Source of the DNA: Streptomyces actuosus
Lineage (GTDB): Bacteria; Actinomycetota; Actinomycetes; Streptomycetales; Streptomycetaceae
Assembly (NCBI RefSeq): GCF_016921115.1
Contig: NZ_JAFFZS010000009.1
Coordinates: forward strand, 62,001 to 126,000
DNA length: 64,000 nt
Direction of reading: 5' to 3'
Positions 1 through 10,572 of the stretch are shown here, in pieces (within the stretch, counting starts at the first letter, position 1; each line of letters begins with the position of its first letter). A program made the translations under genes and the position numbers. The notes below the pieces were generated by a model. That model was not told where the DNA came from. It did no database searches and worked only from the letters and a program-made list of their open reading frames with translations.

Positions 1-1284
1 CTCCTTGGCCTTCTCGATGTTGCCCTGCGGCGTCTTGAGGCGGCCGTACGGGTCGTAGGTGGCCTCGTAGCCCGGCAGAGTCGGGGCGAAGTAGTTCGGG
101 GCCACGTCGCCGCCGTAGGCACCGCCCTCACCGGCGATGAGCGACTTGGAGTTGACGGCGTAGGTGACGGCCTCGCGGACCTTCTTGTCCTTCACCCGGT
201 CCAGGTTGAAGTCCAGCTGCATGACGTAGGGCTGGTAGCCCTTGATCGTGCGCTTGCTGATCTCCGGGTTGCCGACGACGTCCTGGATCTGCGTGGCCTC
301 GACGCTGCCGGTGAACTGGATGGTGTTCTTGTTGTCGCCCTGGTCGGCGATCAGACGCTTGGTCTGGGTCGACTCGGTGACACCGAACTGGAAGTTGAAG
401 CCGTCCACGTACTGGTGACGGACCGAGTCGGTCTTCGGGTCCCAGTTGGTGTTCTTGACGAGCTTCATGACCTTGCCGACCTTGTACTCGGCAATCTTGT
501 ACGGGCCGGTGGCGACCGGGGCCGTGTCGTACTTCTCCTTGGTGTCCGCCTTCTCCGGGACGATGGCGTAACCGGCCATGGCCAGCGTCTGCGGCAGGTC
601 CGGGCGCGGCTTGTCGAAGTGGAAGACGACCGTCTTGTCGTCCGGGGTGTCCAGGACGGAGGCCGGCAGGTGCTTGCCGTCGAAGCCGCCGCCGGGCAGC
701 TGCTTGCGGTAGTCGGCGGAGTTGGCGTCGCCGGCGAGCCAGGTCTGCAGGTACGTCGGGCCGTCGAAGATGAACTTCGCGTACAGGCGCTCGACGCTGT
801 GGCGGACGTCGGCCGAGGTGATGGCGTTGCCGTTCTGGTCCTTGACGCCGTCCTTCAGCTTGAACGTCCAGGTCTTGCCGCCGTCCGAGGACTGACCGGA
901 GTCGGTGGCGAGGTCACCGGCGACCGAGACGTTGCCCTTGTCGTCCTCCTGGAACTGCGTCAGGCGGCGGAAGAGCAGGTTGGCGATCTGACCGGCGTCG
1001 GAGACGTAGATCTGACCCGGGTCGAGGTGGGACAGGCCCGCCTCCTGGTAGACCTGGATGGTGCCGCCGGCCTTGGCGCCGGGGACGTCCTTGGCAGGGC
1101 CGGTGGAGCCGGCGGCGTCGATGTACGCCACCGCCTGGGACTGCGTCGCAGCCTGCTTCTGGTCCTTCTTCGAGTCCGCGTTGGACTTGCCGCCCTCGTT
1201 CTTGGAGCACGCGGTGAGCGCGAGGGAGCCGGCCGCGAGGGCGACCACGACGGCGCGAGCCGTGCGTGAGCGATGAGACATCAT
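1..1284 (-). CDS. Oligopeptide ABC transporter substrate-binding lipoprotein (BldKB-like), 3' end outside window
   Basis: Family 5 solute-binding protein that captures peptides outside the membrane for an ABC importer. The frame is open from the window edge to a double ATG (1284 and 1281). The N-terminus has arginines, a hydrophobic stretch and a lipobox LTAC with the modified Cys near residue 26, followed by a Ser/Lys/Asp-rich linker. About 427 residues are present and roughly 100-150 C-terminal residues are missing. SBP_bac_5 features are visible: the region around GGTIQVYQEAGLSHLDPGQ, then DGKTWTFKLKDGVK. The upstream permease on the same strand and the order permease then binding protein match the S. 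coelicolor bldK operon as I recall it, where BldK imports a developmental peptide signal. The family call is firm; the BldK assignment rests on gene order. No internal breaks were seen. Confidence 0.88.
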   Translation of the reverse strand, partial: MMSHRSRTARAVVVALAAGSLALTACSKNEGGKSNADSKKDQKQAATQSQAVAYIDAAGSTGPAKDVPGAKAGGTIQVYQEAGLSHLDPGQIYVSDAGQIANLLFRRLTQFQEDDKGNVSVAGDLATDSGQSSDGGKTWTFKLKDGVKDQNGNAITSADVRHSVERLYAKFIFDGPTYLQTWLAGDANSADYRKQLPGGGFDGKHLPASVLDTPDDKTVVFHFDKPRPDLPQTLAMAGYAIVPEKADTKEKYDTAPVATGPYKIAEYKVGKVMKLVKNTNWDPKTDSVRHQYVDGFNFQFGVTESTQTKRLIADQGDNKNTIQFTGSVEATQIQDVVGNPEISKRTIKGYQPYVMQLDFNLDRVKDKKVREAVTYAVNSKSLIAGEGGAYGGDVAPNYFAPTLPGYEATYDPYGRLKTPQGNIEKAKE

Positions 1285-1385
1285 GTGGCGAATCCACCTA
1301 CCTGTCGGTTGTTATCCATGAGTACTGCCAGGCGCCGGCCGGCCGGCCGTGCGGGGGTGGCAGCCACCCCCCACCAATGGACGAT

Positions 1386-2405
1386 TTATCGCCCGGACTT
1401 GGGGTCGAAGGCGTCCCGTACGGAGTCTCCGAGGAGGTTGAAGCACAGAACGAAGATCACCAGCGCGAGACCCGGGAAGAACATGAAGGCCGGGTCCTGC
1501 TCGGCGTAGTGCGCACCGGCCGCGAACAGTCGTCCCCAGTCGGGCGTCGGCTCGACGAAACCGACGCCGGCGAAGGAGAGGAACGCGATGGTGAGGATGG
1601 TGCTGGGCAGCTGGAACGTGAACTGCACCAGGATGGGCGTCACCACGTTCGGCAGGATCTCCTTGCGGACGATACGCCAGGGTGAGGCACCGGAGACCTT
1701 GGCGGCCTCGACGAACTCCCGCTCACGCAACGACAGTACGGTCGACCGCACCAGTCGGGCCATGCCCATCCAGCCCAGCAGCCACAGCACGATCAGCATC
1801 GCGAGGGCCCGGAAGTAGGTGGGCGTCTCCTCCCGCGGGTCCACGAAGAACGCGGTCACCACCGGCATGAAGGCGATGAAGAACAGCTGCTGCGGGAAGG
1901 AGAGGAAGAAGTCGGTGACCCGGCCGATCCAGTAGTCCGTCCGGCCGCCGAAGTAGCCACCGATGAGACCGATGACGACGCCCGTGGTCATCACCAGGGT
2001 AGTGATGCCGACCGCCATCCAGAGCGACGTCCGCATGCCGTACACCAGCATGGCGAACAGGTCCCGGCCGTACTGCGGTTCGACACCGAACCAGTGGTCG
2101 CCGGACACACCGCCCAGGTAGCCGAGCGGCAGACCGAAGTCGTCCAGCACCGGCTTGTCGGCGAACGTCGGGTCCTGGCCGTACAGCGTGTACGGGTTCG
2201 TGCCGCTGAGCTTCGTCAGCAGCGGCGCGCACAGGGAGACGACGAAGTAGAAAATCACTATCCAGGCACAGATGACACCGGTACGGTCCCGCTTGAAGCG
2301 CTGCCACATCAACTGGCCGGGGGAGCGCCCCTCGAGCTTCTGCTCGTCCTTCGCAGGCTCGGGGGTCGACTCGAGCTCAGGGTCCAAGGCGACTGGACTG
2401 GTCAT
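1386..2405 (-). CDS. Peptide ABC transporter permease, DppC/OppC family (BldKA-like)
   Basis: Inner-membrane permease of an oligopeptide importer, 339 aa. The start is ATG at 2405 (MTSPVALDPELESTPEP), preceded by a GGGGGAAG ribosome site; the frame extends further upstream but without a better site. After a charged cytosolic N-terminus comes a first membrane segment (GVICAWIVIFYFVVSLCAPL), an extracytoplasmic loop, and the BPD_transp_1 core. The core carries the ATPase-docking EAA-type loop (EFVEAAKVSGASPWRIVRKE), where the conserved Gly follows the EAA motif. About six membrane helices are visible. The binding-protein gene starts 101 bp downstream on the same strand, so the two are probably cotranscribed. 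The second permease and ATPases would lie beyond the window edge. Confidence 0.92.
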   Translation of the reverse strand: MTSPVALDPELESTPEPAKDEQKLEGRSPGQLMWQRFKRDRTGVICAWIVIFYFVVSLCAPLLTKLSGTNPYTLYGQDPTFADKPVLDDFGLPLGYLGGVSGDHWFGVEPQYGRDLFAMLVYGMRTSLWMAVGITTLVMTTGVVIGLIGGYFGGRTDYWIGRVTDFFLSFPQQLFFIAFMPVVTAFFVDPREETPTYFRALAMLIVLWLLGWMGMARLVRSTVLSLREREFVEAAKVSGASPWRIVRKEILPNVVTPILVQFTFQLPSTILTIAFLSFAGVGFVEPTPDWGRLFAAGAHYAEQDPAFMFFPGLALVIFVLCFNLLGDSVRDAFDPKSGR

Positions 2406-2710
2406 GTGTGTTCTTCCCCCGGGGGGTTGGAGAGTTGAGCGCAGCACAGATACCGGCAGGTTCTGTGGTTTGGGGGAACTTTCGCCAACGTGTTCAACGC
2501 GAGTCAAGGGTGGAAGGCATAGGGATCTCCCTACCGTCCATATTTTGAGGAAAAATTGCAAAGATTGACACCTGCACGCGCTTGACTGGTGAGACACCAA
2601 ACAGTCAAATCGGACACTAAGGCGCACATTTCCGTTTACATGTCCGAAACCTGAGTGTGTCGACACCGATAACCGGACAGGGTTGCGGAGAGCCTCACCA
2701 GCGCATACAG
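2406..2710 (-). promoter_or_regulatory. AT-rich upstream region of the peptide-transporter operon with an inverted repeat
   Basis: This roughly 300-bp gap between the transporter operon and typA is much richer in A+T than its surroundings (for example 2500-2650). It contains an inverted repeat, ttgactg at 2582-2588 and cagtcaa at 2602-2608, with a 13-nt spacer. On the minus strand the same bases give TTGACT-like hexamers suitable as -35 elements. No confident -10 could be fixed. I infer that the operon promoter and perhaps an operator lie here. Confidence 0.45.
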
Positions 2711-2752
2711 CCCGAAGGCCCGGCCCTCCGCATCGGAGGGCCGGGCCTCGGG
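2711..2752 (-). terminator. Strong hairpin terminator after typA
   Basis: Near-perfect 19-bp stem: 2711-2730 pairs with 2734-2752 with one bulged A, closing on a 3-nt loop (cat). It lies 33 bp beyond the typA stop codon. The stem is symmetric and could block readthrough from either side. Confidence 0.85.
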
Positions 2753-2785
2753 TGATGCCCCGCGAGAAGCCCCGCGGAAGCCGGC

Positions 2786-4702
<1,917 letters not shown>

Positions 4703-4797
4703 AGTGCGGCGTACTCCCGGAGTGTGAGGAAGGCCCTCGCGCACCTCGGTGTGCGGGCCCTGCCGGGCTTGACATGCCACGGCCTCACCCCATGTTA

Positions 4798-4833
4798 CGT
4801 GGCCCTGCGGCGGGAGGCCTCCGCAGGGCCACG
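4798..4833 (-). terminator. Hairpin terminator after the lipoprotein gene
   Basis: Perfect 13-bp stem, 4798-4810 with 4821-4833, and a 10-nt loop. It sits 8 bp beyond the stop codon of the lipoprotein gene at 4841 and upstream of typA. Confidence 0.8.
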
Positions 4834-4840
4834 GGCCGCC

Positions 4841-7138
4841 TCAGTTCCGCGACGGGCTCGCCGACGGCTTCCCGCTCTTCTTCAGGAAGCCGATGTCCTC
4901 GTAGACCGGGGTCGCGAAGCCGAAGGCGCCTGCGTTGGCCAGGTCCGCACGGGCCGCGATCAGCTGGGGGCGCTGGAAGAGCGGGATCGAACCGGCCGCC
5001 GCCCAGATGCGGGAGTCGGCCTTGCGGATCAGGGACCGCGCCTCACTCTCGTCGAGTGTGCCGATGGCCTGGTCGAAGAGCTGGTCGACCTGGTCGGTGC
5101 CGACGCGGGTGTAGTTCTGCTCGACGGTCAGCGATCCGTCGGCGGCCGGCACGGGCTTGGCGTAGATGGGGCGGGCGTCGGTGGCCGGGAAGGGGGACGC
5201 GGGCCAGGAGTACAGGGCGAGGTCGTACTGGCCGTTGGCGATGTGGTCCTTGAAGTAGCCGTCCTCGGCCACCTTGGTGATCTCGGTGCCGATGCCGACC
5301 TTGTCCAGCATCCGCGCGATCCGGTCGGCGACCGTGCGCAGCGCCTCCGAGCCGGGGCCGGAGGGGACGACGAAGCGCAGTGTCAGCGCCTTGCCGTCCT
5401 TGGCCAGTGGCCGGGCCGCGGCACCCGCCGGGGCGGCCGTGCCCTTCGGGGCGTACGCGCCGGGCACCGCGCCGGGCAGGTGGTGCTTGTCGGCGTACTG
5501 GATGCCGTCCTGCGCCAGGTGCCGGCCGCCGTCCTCGCCGCTGGACGGTTTGTCGTCCTCGCCCACGATGTACGTGCCGTCGTCGTCACCCTCGGCTTCC
5601 GTGTCGCCGTCGCCCTTCTTCTCCCCCTCACCCTTTTCTCCCTTTTTACCCTTTTCACCCTCGTCTTTCTTTTCTTCCTTTTCCGTCTTTCCTTCGGCGG
5701 CCTCGTCCCCGCCGTTCCCGGACTTCTCCTCGTCCTTCTTCTTCTCGTCCTTCTCCGCGTCGGCTTTCCTGCCCTCGCCGCCCGCGGCCTTCTCGGTCTT
5801 CTTCTCCTCCTTGACCGTGCCGCCACGCACCCAGCCCGCGTCGGCGAGGAGGGCCTGCGCCTCGGCGGTGTCCTGGTCGCCGAGGGCGCCGCTGTTGTCG
5901 GCGTAGGCGTCCTGCCCGGACAGGGCCAGGTGGCTGCCGACCGGGACGGCCGGCAGACCGAGCGGCTTGAGGACCAGCTCGGCCAGCTCGCGGCGGTCCA
6001 GGGCGCGGGCCACGGCCCGGCGCACCCGCTCGTCGGCGAGCGGGCCGTCGGCGCCGTTCAGGGCGAGCTGGGTGTACGCGAGCTCGAAGGACCTGCGCAC
6101 CTCGAAGCCGCGCAGCGCCTGCTGCCGCTTCTGCCACGCGGCGAACTCCTTGCGCAGTCGGGCGTCGTCGGCGTCCTCGTCGAAGCCGTGCGCGGCGGCC
6201 CAGGTGCGCAGGGCCTCGGTCGACGCGGCCTTGCCGGAGTCCAGGGGGCCCGCATTGCCGTGCGCGGCGCCGGTGAGGGTGCGGACGTCGGCGGGGTCGA
6301 TCTCGGCGAGGTCGACGGTCCCGTCGGCCAGCGCTGCGGCCCGCTTGTCGCGCGGCACGGCGTGCAGCACGATCTCGGTCAGCTTGGCCGGCTCGCCCCA
6401 CCAGCGCGGATTGCGGACCAGGACGACGTCCTTCTTCTTGCGGTCGACCTTCTCGACCTTGAAGGGGCCGGCGGTGACCTTGAGATTGCGCCGCGCCCCG
6501 TCGTTGAAGGAGTCCGGGGTACCCATGACGTCCTTGGGGTACAGCGGCGAGAACAGTGACCGCCAGTCGGCGTACGGACGGCTGAAGGTGACCCGGACCT
6601 GGAGGTCGTTGGCGCCCCGCTCCACCTTCTCGATGCGGTCGTAGCCGGCGTTGCGGGCGGTCCAGTACGCGGAGTCCTTGCCGGACAGGGCGCGCCACTG
6701 GGCGGCGAAGTCGGCGGCGCCGATCTCACGGCCGTCGCTCCAGACGGCCTGCTGGTTCAGCTTGTACAGCACCACCTGCTTGGGCTCGGTCTCGACGACC
6801 TCGGCGGACTCCAGGTAGTCGGCGTTGCGCCGGGCGCGCCCCTCGGCGTCCAGGCGGTACATCGACGGCAGGACGGCCTGGGCTACGCGGACGGTGGTGG
6901 CGTCGGCGTCGGCCTGGAAGGAGTTCAGCGTGTCGGGGACGGCGTCCACCGCCCAGCGCAGCGTGCCGCCGTCGGCGAGCTGGGCGCGGGCGGCCGGGGC
7001 GATGTCCTGCCCGGCCAGGGGCTTGCCGGCCTCGTCGTCCGCACTGCAGCCGGTGAGCAGGGTGACCGCGAGCGCGCCCGCGGTGAGGAAGGCGGCCGAG
7101 CGCAGTGCCGCGCGCGGATGGACGCCGTCGAGTGACAT
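4841..7138 (-). CDS. Family 5 extracellular solute-binding lipoprotein with a charged insert
   Basis: Secreted lipoprotein of 765 aa. The signal peptide ends in lipobox LLTGC with Cys31. The mature part is an SBP_bac_5 domain (DTLNSFQADADATTVRVAQ near the N-terminus, KLNQQAVWSDGREI, and FEVRRSFELAYTQLALNG later), so it should bind a peptide-like ligand at the cell surface. Residues of about 440-535 are almost entirely Lys, Glu, Asp and Gly, splitting the binding domain between its lobes; family members are usually 540-600 aa. At DNA level the insert is a purine-rich coding strand of reduced G+C. No permease or ATPase genes are adjacent, so it is an orphan or partners the nearby peptide system. 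The start is ATG at 7138. From memory a similar gene lies between sdh and typA in S. coelicolor. Confidence 0.88.
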   Translation of the reverse strand: MSLDGVHPRAALRSAAFLTAGALAVTLLTGCSADDEAGKPLAGQDIAPAARAQLADGGTLRWAVDAVPDTLNSFQADADATTVRVAQAVLPSMYRLDAEGRARRNADYLESAEVVETEPKQVVLYKLNQQAVWSDGREIGAADFAAQWRALSGKDSAYWTARNAGYDRIEKVERGANDLQVRVTFSRPYADWRSLFSPLYPKDVMGTPDSFNDGARRNLKVTAGPFKVEKVDRKKKDVVLVRNPRWWGEPAKLTEIVLHAVPRDKRAAALADGTVDLAEIDPADVRTLTGAAHGNAGPLDSGKAASTEALRTWAAAHGFDEDADDARLRKEFAAWQKRQQALRGFEVRRSFELAYTQLALNGADGPLADERVRRAVARALDRRELAELVLKPLGLPAVPVGSHLALSGQDAYADNSGALGDQDTAEAQALLADAGWVRGGTVKEEKKTEKAAGGEGRKADAEKDEKKKDEEKSGNGGDEAAEGKTEKEEKKDEGEKGKKGEKGEGEKKGDGDTEAEGDDDGTYIVGEDDKPSSGEDGGRHLAQDGIQYADKHHLPGAVPGAYAPKGTAAPAGAAARPLAKDGKALTLRFVVPSGPGSEALRTVADRIARMLDKVGIGTEITKVAEDGYFKDHIANGQYDLALYSWPASPFPATDARPIYAKPVPAADGSLTVEQNYTRVGTDQVDQLFDQAIGTLDESEARSLIRKADSRIWAAAGSIPLFQRPQLIAARADLANAGAFGFATPVYEDIGFLKKSGKPSASPSRN

Positions 7139-7435
7139 CTCAGGTACCTCCGGGAAGCCGCGGTCGAAGTGATCACGTTTGGCGGTATATGGAGCTGATC
7201 AGATCTTTTCGTATCTGTGCGGCCACTGAAGAGGAAAGGATCCTTCAACGCTGGGAGACACGGCGGCGGCAGGCACCAAGCCCACCCGTGCGGCGCAACA
7301 CCCCGGGGGCCGCACCGGTGTGCCTCGGCCAATCGCTGCACGTCCCTTCCCAGCGCACGGCACGACGCGCAACACTCGCAGGCGCATGACCGTTGCCGCC
7401 TGGGGCCGCAGAGCCCGTGGAAGTGAGGTCACGTC

Positions 7436-7723
7436 ATGTCCGTGCACGACGACCTGGCAGCCGTGCAGCGCTGCCTCGACGATCTGACGCGGTCGGTGGG
7501 ACGGCTGGAGCAGCAGCTCGGCAACGGCGGACTGGAGATCCGCCGGGTCCGCACCGACACCGACCATCTGCGCGAGAGCGTCGCCCTGCTGCGGCAGGCC
7601 GCCGCCCCGGCCGAGCCGAAACGGCCCGACCTCGTCACCATCCCCGACACGCCGTACGACACCTCGTTGTGGCAGGACTCGGACGACGAGGGTCTCGGCG
7701 CCCGCGACCGGCACGCACCCTGA
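7436..7723 (+). CDS. Small coiled-coil hypothetical protein upstream of sdh genes
   Basis: 95 aa, soluble, with no signal peptide or membrane segment. The first 60 residues (DDLAAVQRCLDDLTRSVGRL) carry heptad-like leucines and valines and probably form a coiled coil; the tail is acidic (WQDSDDEGLGARD). The start is ATG at 7436, preceded by GTGAGG. It ends 18 bp before the succinate dehydrogenase anchor gene on the same strand, so it is probably the first gene of that operon. Its job is unknown; an accessory or assembly role is a guess from position. The 297 bp between it and the divergent lipoprotein gene contain no other gene that I can support. Confidence 0.7.
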   Translation: MSVHDDLAAVQRCLDDLTRSVGRLEQQLGNGGLEIRRVRTDTDHLRESVALLRQAAAPAEPKRPDLVTIPDTPYDTSLWQDSDDEGLGARDRHAP

Positions 7724-7741
7724 CCCCGACCGGAGTCCACC

Positions 7742-8563
7742 GTGGCCACTGGTACGGAACCGCATCCGCAACGCGGCGGCGTGCACAACCCCACGCGCGC
7801 CGCGATCACCGCCCGTCACCTGCGCACCGACCGCTGGTGGCTGGCGCCCGCCGCCACCGCGGCCGGGCTGCTGGCCTTCGTCGTCTACTCGACGTGGCGG
7901 GCTTTCGCCGACACCGACTACTACGCGGCGCCGTACGTGTCGCCGTTCTACTCGCCCTGCCTGGCCGAGAACTGCCGGAGCATGCCGCACGGCCCGAACG
8001 CGGACCTGTTCGGCAGCTGGTGGGGGATCTCCCCCGCGGTCATCGTCCTGATCTTCCCGCTCGGCTTCCGCCTGACCTGCTACTACTACCGCAAGGCCTA
8101 CTACCGGGGCTTCTGGGCCTCCCCGCCGGCCTGCGCGGTACCCGAGCCGCACCGCAGGTACACCGGTGAGACGCGCTTCCCGCTGATCCTGCAGAACATC
8201 CACCGGTACTTCTTCTACGCGGCGCTCCCGGTAGCCGGGGTGCTCACCTACGACACGGTGCTCGCCTTCCGCGACGAGGACCACGCCTTCGGCCACATGG
8301 GGCTGGGCAGCCTGGTCTTCCTCGTCAACATCGTGCTGATCTGGGCGTACACCCTCTCCTGCCACTCCTGCCGGCACATCGTCGGCGGCAAGCTCCGGCA
8401 CTTCTCCCGGCATCCGGTGCGCTACCGGATGTGGCGCGTCGTGGGCCGGCTCAACGCCCGGCACATGCTGCTGGCCTGGGCATCGCTGCTGAGCGTGGCC
8501 CTCGCCGACTTCTACGTGTATCTCGTCGCGTCCGGCGTCTTCGACGATCCACGCTTCTTCTAG
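7742..8563 (+). CDS. Succinate dehydrogenase/fumarate reductase membrane-anchor subunit (actinobacterial Sdh1 type)
   Basis: 273-aa integral membrane protein with five hydrophobic segments, at about residues 31-52, 91-113, 157-177, 187-207 and 239-265. Histidines in or beside them (for example IHRYFFY and SCHSCRHIVGG) could ligate haem or quinone. Two Cys in the periplasmic-side loop PCLAENC may pair. Length and position match the single anchor of mycobacterial Sdh1 (Rv0249c family, as recalled). The start is GTG at 7742. The flavoprotein follows after 16 bp and the Fe-S subunit after that. The anchor would pass electrons from succinate to menaquinone. Confidence 0.85.
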   Translation: MATGTEPHPQRGGVHNPTRAAITARHLRTDRWWLAPAATAAGLLAFVVYSTWRAFADTDYYAAPYVSPFYSPCLAENCRSMPHGPNADLFGSWWGISPAVIVLIFPLGFRLTCYYYRKAYYRGFWASPPACAVPEPHRRYTGETRFPLILQNIHRYFFYAALPVAGVLTYDTVLAFRDEDHAFGHMGLGSLVFLVNIVLIWAYTLSCHSCRHIVGGKLRHFSRHPVRYRMWRVVGRLNARHMLLAWASLLSVALADFYVYLVASGVFDDPRFF

Positions 8564-8579
8564 CGGAGTGGAGCTCTTG

Positions 8580-10553
8580 GTGACAGCGGTGGAACGGCAG
8601 GAGTGGGACGTCGTGGTCGTCGGCGCCGGCGGAGCCGGGCTGCGCGCCGCGATCGAGGCACGTGAGCGGGGCGCCCGAACGGCGGTCATCTGCAAGTCGC
8701 TGTTCGGCAAGGCCCACACGGTGATGGCCGAGGGCGGGATCGCCGCGGCGATGGCCAACGCCAACGAGCACGACACCTGGCAGGTGCATTTCCGCGACAC
8801 CCTGCGCGGCGGCAAGTTCCTCAACCAGTGGCGGATGGCGGAACTGCACGCGCGGGAGGCCCCGGACCGGGTGTGGGAACTGGAGACCTGGGGCGCGCTG
8901 TTCGACCGCACGGAGGACGGCCGGATCAGCCAACGCAACTTCGGCGGCCACGAGTACCCACGCCTGGCGCACGTGGGCGACCGCACCGGCCTGGAGCTCA
9001 TCCGCACCCTCCAGCAGAGGATCGTGGCGCTGCAGCAGCAGGACCACCGGGAGACCGGCGACCACGAGTCGCGCCTGAAGGTGTTCCAGGAGTGCACGGT
9101 CACCCGGATCCTGAAGAACGGCGACCGCGTCTCGGGGGTCTTCGCCTACGAGCGGGAGAGCGGGCGCTTCTTCGTCCTCCAGGCACCGGCCGTCGTGCTC
9201 GCCACCGGCGGCATCGGCAAATCCTTCCAGGTCACCTCCAACTCGTGGGAGTACACCGGCGACGGCCACGCGCTGGCCCTGCTGGCCGGGGCATCGCTGC
9301 TGAACATGGAGTTCGTGCAGTTCCACCCGACGGGCATGGTCTGGCCGCCGTCGGTGAAGGGGATCCTCGTCACCGAGTCGGTGCGCGGCGACGGCGGGGT
9401 GCTCAGGAACTCCGACGGCAGGCGGTTCATGTTCGACTACGTCCCGGACGTCTTCAGGGAGAAGTACGCCGAGTCGGAGGAGGAGGCCGACCGCTGGTAC
9501 GAGGACCCGGACCGCAACCGGCGTCCGCCCGAGCTGCTCCCCCGCGACGAGGTCGCCCGCGCCATCAACGCCGAGGTGAAGGCCGGCCGGGGATCCCCGC
9601 ACGGCGGCGTGTTCCTCGACGTGTCGACGCGGATGCCGGCCGAGGTCGTCAAGCGGCGGCTGCCGTCGATGTACCACCAGTTCAAGGAGCTGGCGGACGT
9701 CGACATCACGGCGGAGGCGATGGAGGTCGGGCCGACCTGCCACTACGTGATGGGCGGTGTGGCCGTCGACTCCGACACCGCGGCGGCGCACGGCGTCGCG
9801 GGTCTGTTCGCCGCCGGTGAGGTCGCGGGCGGCATGCACGGCTCCAACCGGCTCGGCGGCAACTCGCTCTCCGACCTGCTGGTGTTCGGCCGCAGGGCCG
9901 GGCTGCACGCGGCCGGGTATGCGGCGGACCACGCACGGGTGCCCGTGGAGGACGCGCAGGTGTCCGCGGCGTCGGCGGAGGCCCTCCGGCCGTTCTCCGC
10001 CGGGGCCGGCGAGACCGCAGGGGCGACCGGGGCGACCGCGGCGGAACCGGGTCCGCCGGAGAACCCGTACGCCCTGCACCGGGAGCTCCAGCAGACCATG
10101 AACGACCTGGTCGGCATCATCCGCCGCGAGGAGGAGATGATGCAGGCCCTGCATCGGCTGGCCGCGCTGCGTGTCCGGGTCCGCCGGGCCGGTGTGGAGG
10201 GGCACCGCCAGTTCAACCCGGGCTGGCACCTGGCCCTGGACCTCCGGAACATGCTGCTCGTCAGCGAGTGCGTGGCGCGGGCGGCTCTGGAGCGCACCGA
10301 GTCGCGCGGCGGGCACACCCGCGAGGACCACCCAGGGATGGACCGCACCTGGCGTGCCGTCAACCTGCTGTGCCGGCTGACCGGTCGGGCGGACGACGGA
10401 CCGGTGCGCGGCCCGGCCGGCGACGGCGATCCCCTGCCTGGTGCGATCGAGCTCGTCCGCGAGACCACCGACCCCATCCGCCCGGACCTGCTCGCCCTCT
10501 TCGACAAGGAGGAGCTGGTCAAGTACCTGGCCGACGAGGAGCTGTACGAATGA
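8580..10553 (+). CDS. sdhA: Succinate dehydrogenase/fumarate reductase flavoprotein subunit
   Basis: 657 aa when started at GTG 8580, which has GGAG six bases upstream; an in-frame GTG at 8568 has no such site. The dinucleotide fold is VVVGAGGAGLRAA from residue 13. The FAD-linking His is in KAHTVMAEGG (His46). Substrate-site motifs FHPTGM, RGDGGVL and the C-terminal FAD cap HGSNRLGGNSLSDLLVFGR are present. It oxidises succinate to fumarate on the cytosolic face and works with the anchor and Fe-S subunits on either side. An Ala/Gly/Thr-rich stretch near residues 475-490 is a likely linker. The next start lies 19 bp past the stop. Confidence 0.96.
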   Translation: MTAVERQEWDVVVVGAGGAGLRAAIEARERGARTAVICKSLFGKAHTVMAEGGIAAAMANANEHDTWQVHFRDTLRGGKFLNQWRMAELHAREAPDRVWELETWGALFDRTEDGRISQRNFGGHEYPRLAHVGDRTGLELIRTLQQRIVALQQQDHRETGDHESRLKVFQECTVTRILKNGDRVSGVFAYERESGRFFVLQAPAVVLATGGIGKSFQVTSNSWEYTGDGHALALLAGASLLNMEFVQFHPTGMVWPPSVKGILVTESVRGDGGVLRNSDGRRFMFDYVPDVFREKYAESEEEADRWYEDPDRNRRPPELLPRDEVARAINAEVKAGRGSPHGGVFLDVSTRMPAEVVKRRLPSMYHQFKELADVDITAEAMEVGPTCHYVMGGVAVDSDTAAAHGVAGLFAAGEVAGGMHGSNRLGGNSLSDLLVFGRRAGLHAAGYAADHARVPVEDAQVSAASAEALRPFSAGAGETAGATGATAAEPGPPENPYALHRELQQTMNDLVGIIRREEEMMQALHRLAALRVRVRRAGVEGHRQFNPGWHLALDLRNMLLVSECVARAALERTESRGGHTREDHPGMDRTWRAVNLLCRLTGRADDGPVRGPAGDGDPLPGAIELVRETTDPIRPDLLALFDKEELVKYLADEELYE

Positions 10554-10572
10554 GCAGCGAGGAGCGGCACGC

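Noticed and set aside
415-1269. Open frame on the plus strand opposite the substrate-binding protein
   Set aside because: It is a mirror of the minus-strand lipoprotein gene, which has a clear signal peptide and family motifs.
5605-5700. Pyrimidine-rich tract as foreign DNA or an assembly fault
   Set aside because: It encodes an in-frame Lys/Glu run inside an intact gene, so composition follows from the protein sequence.
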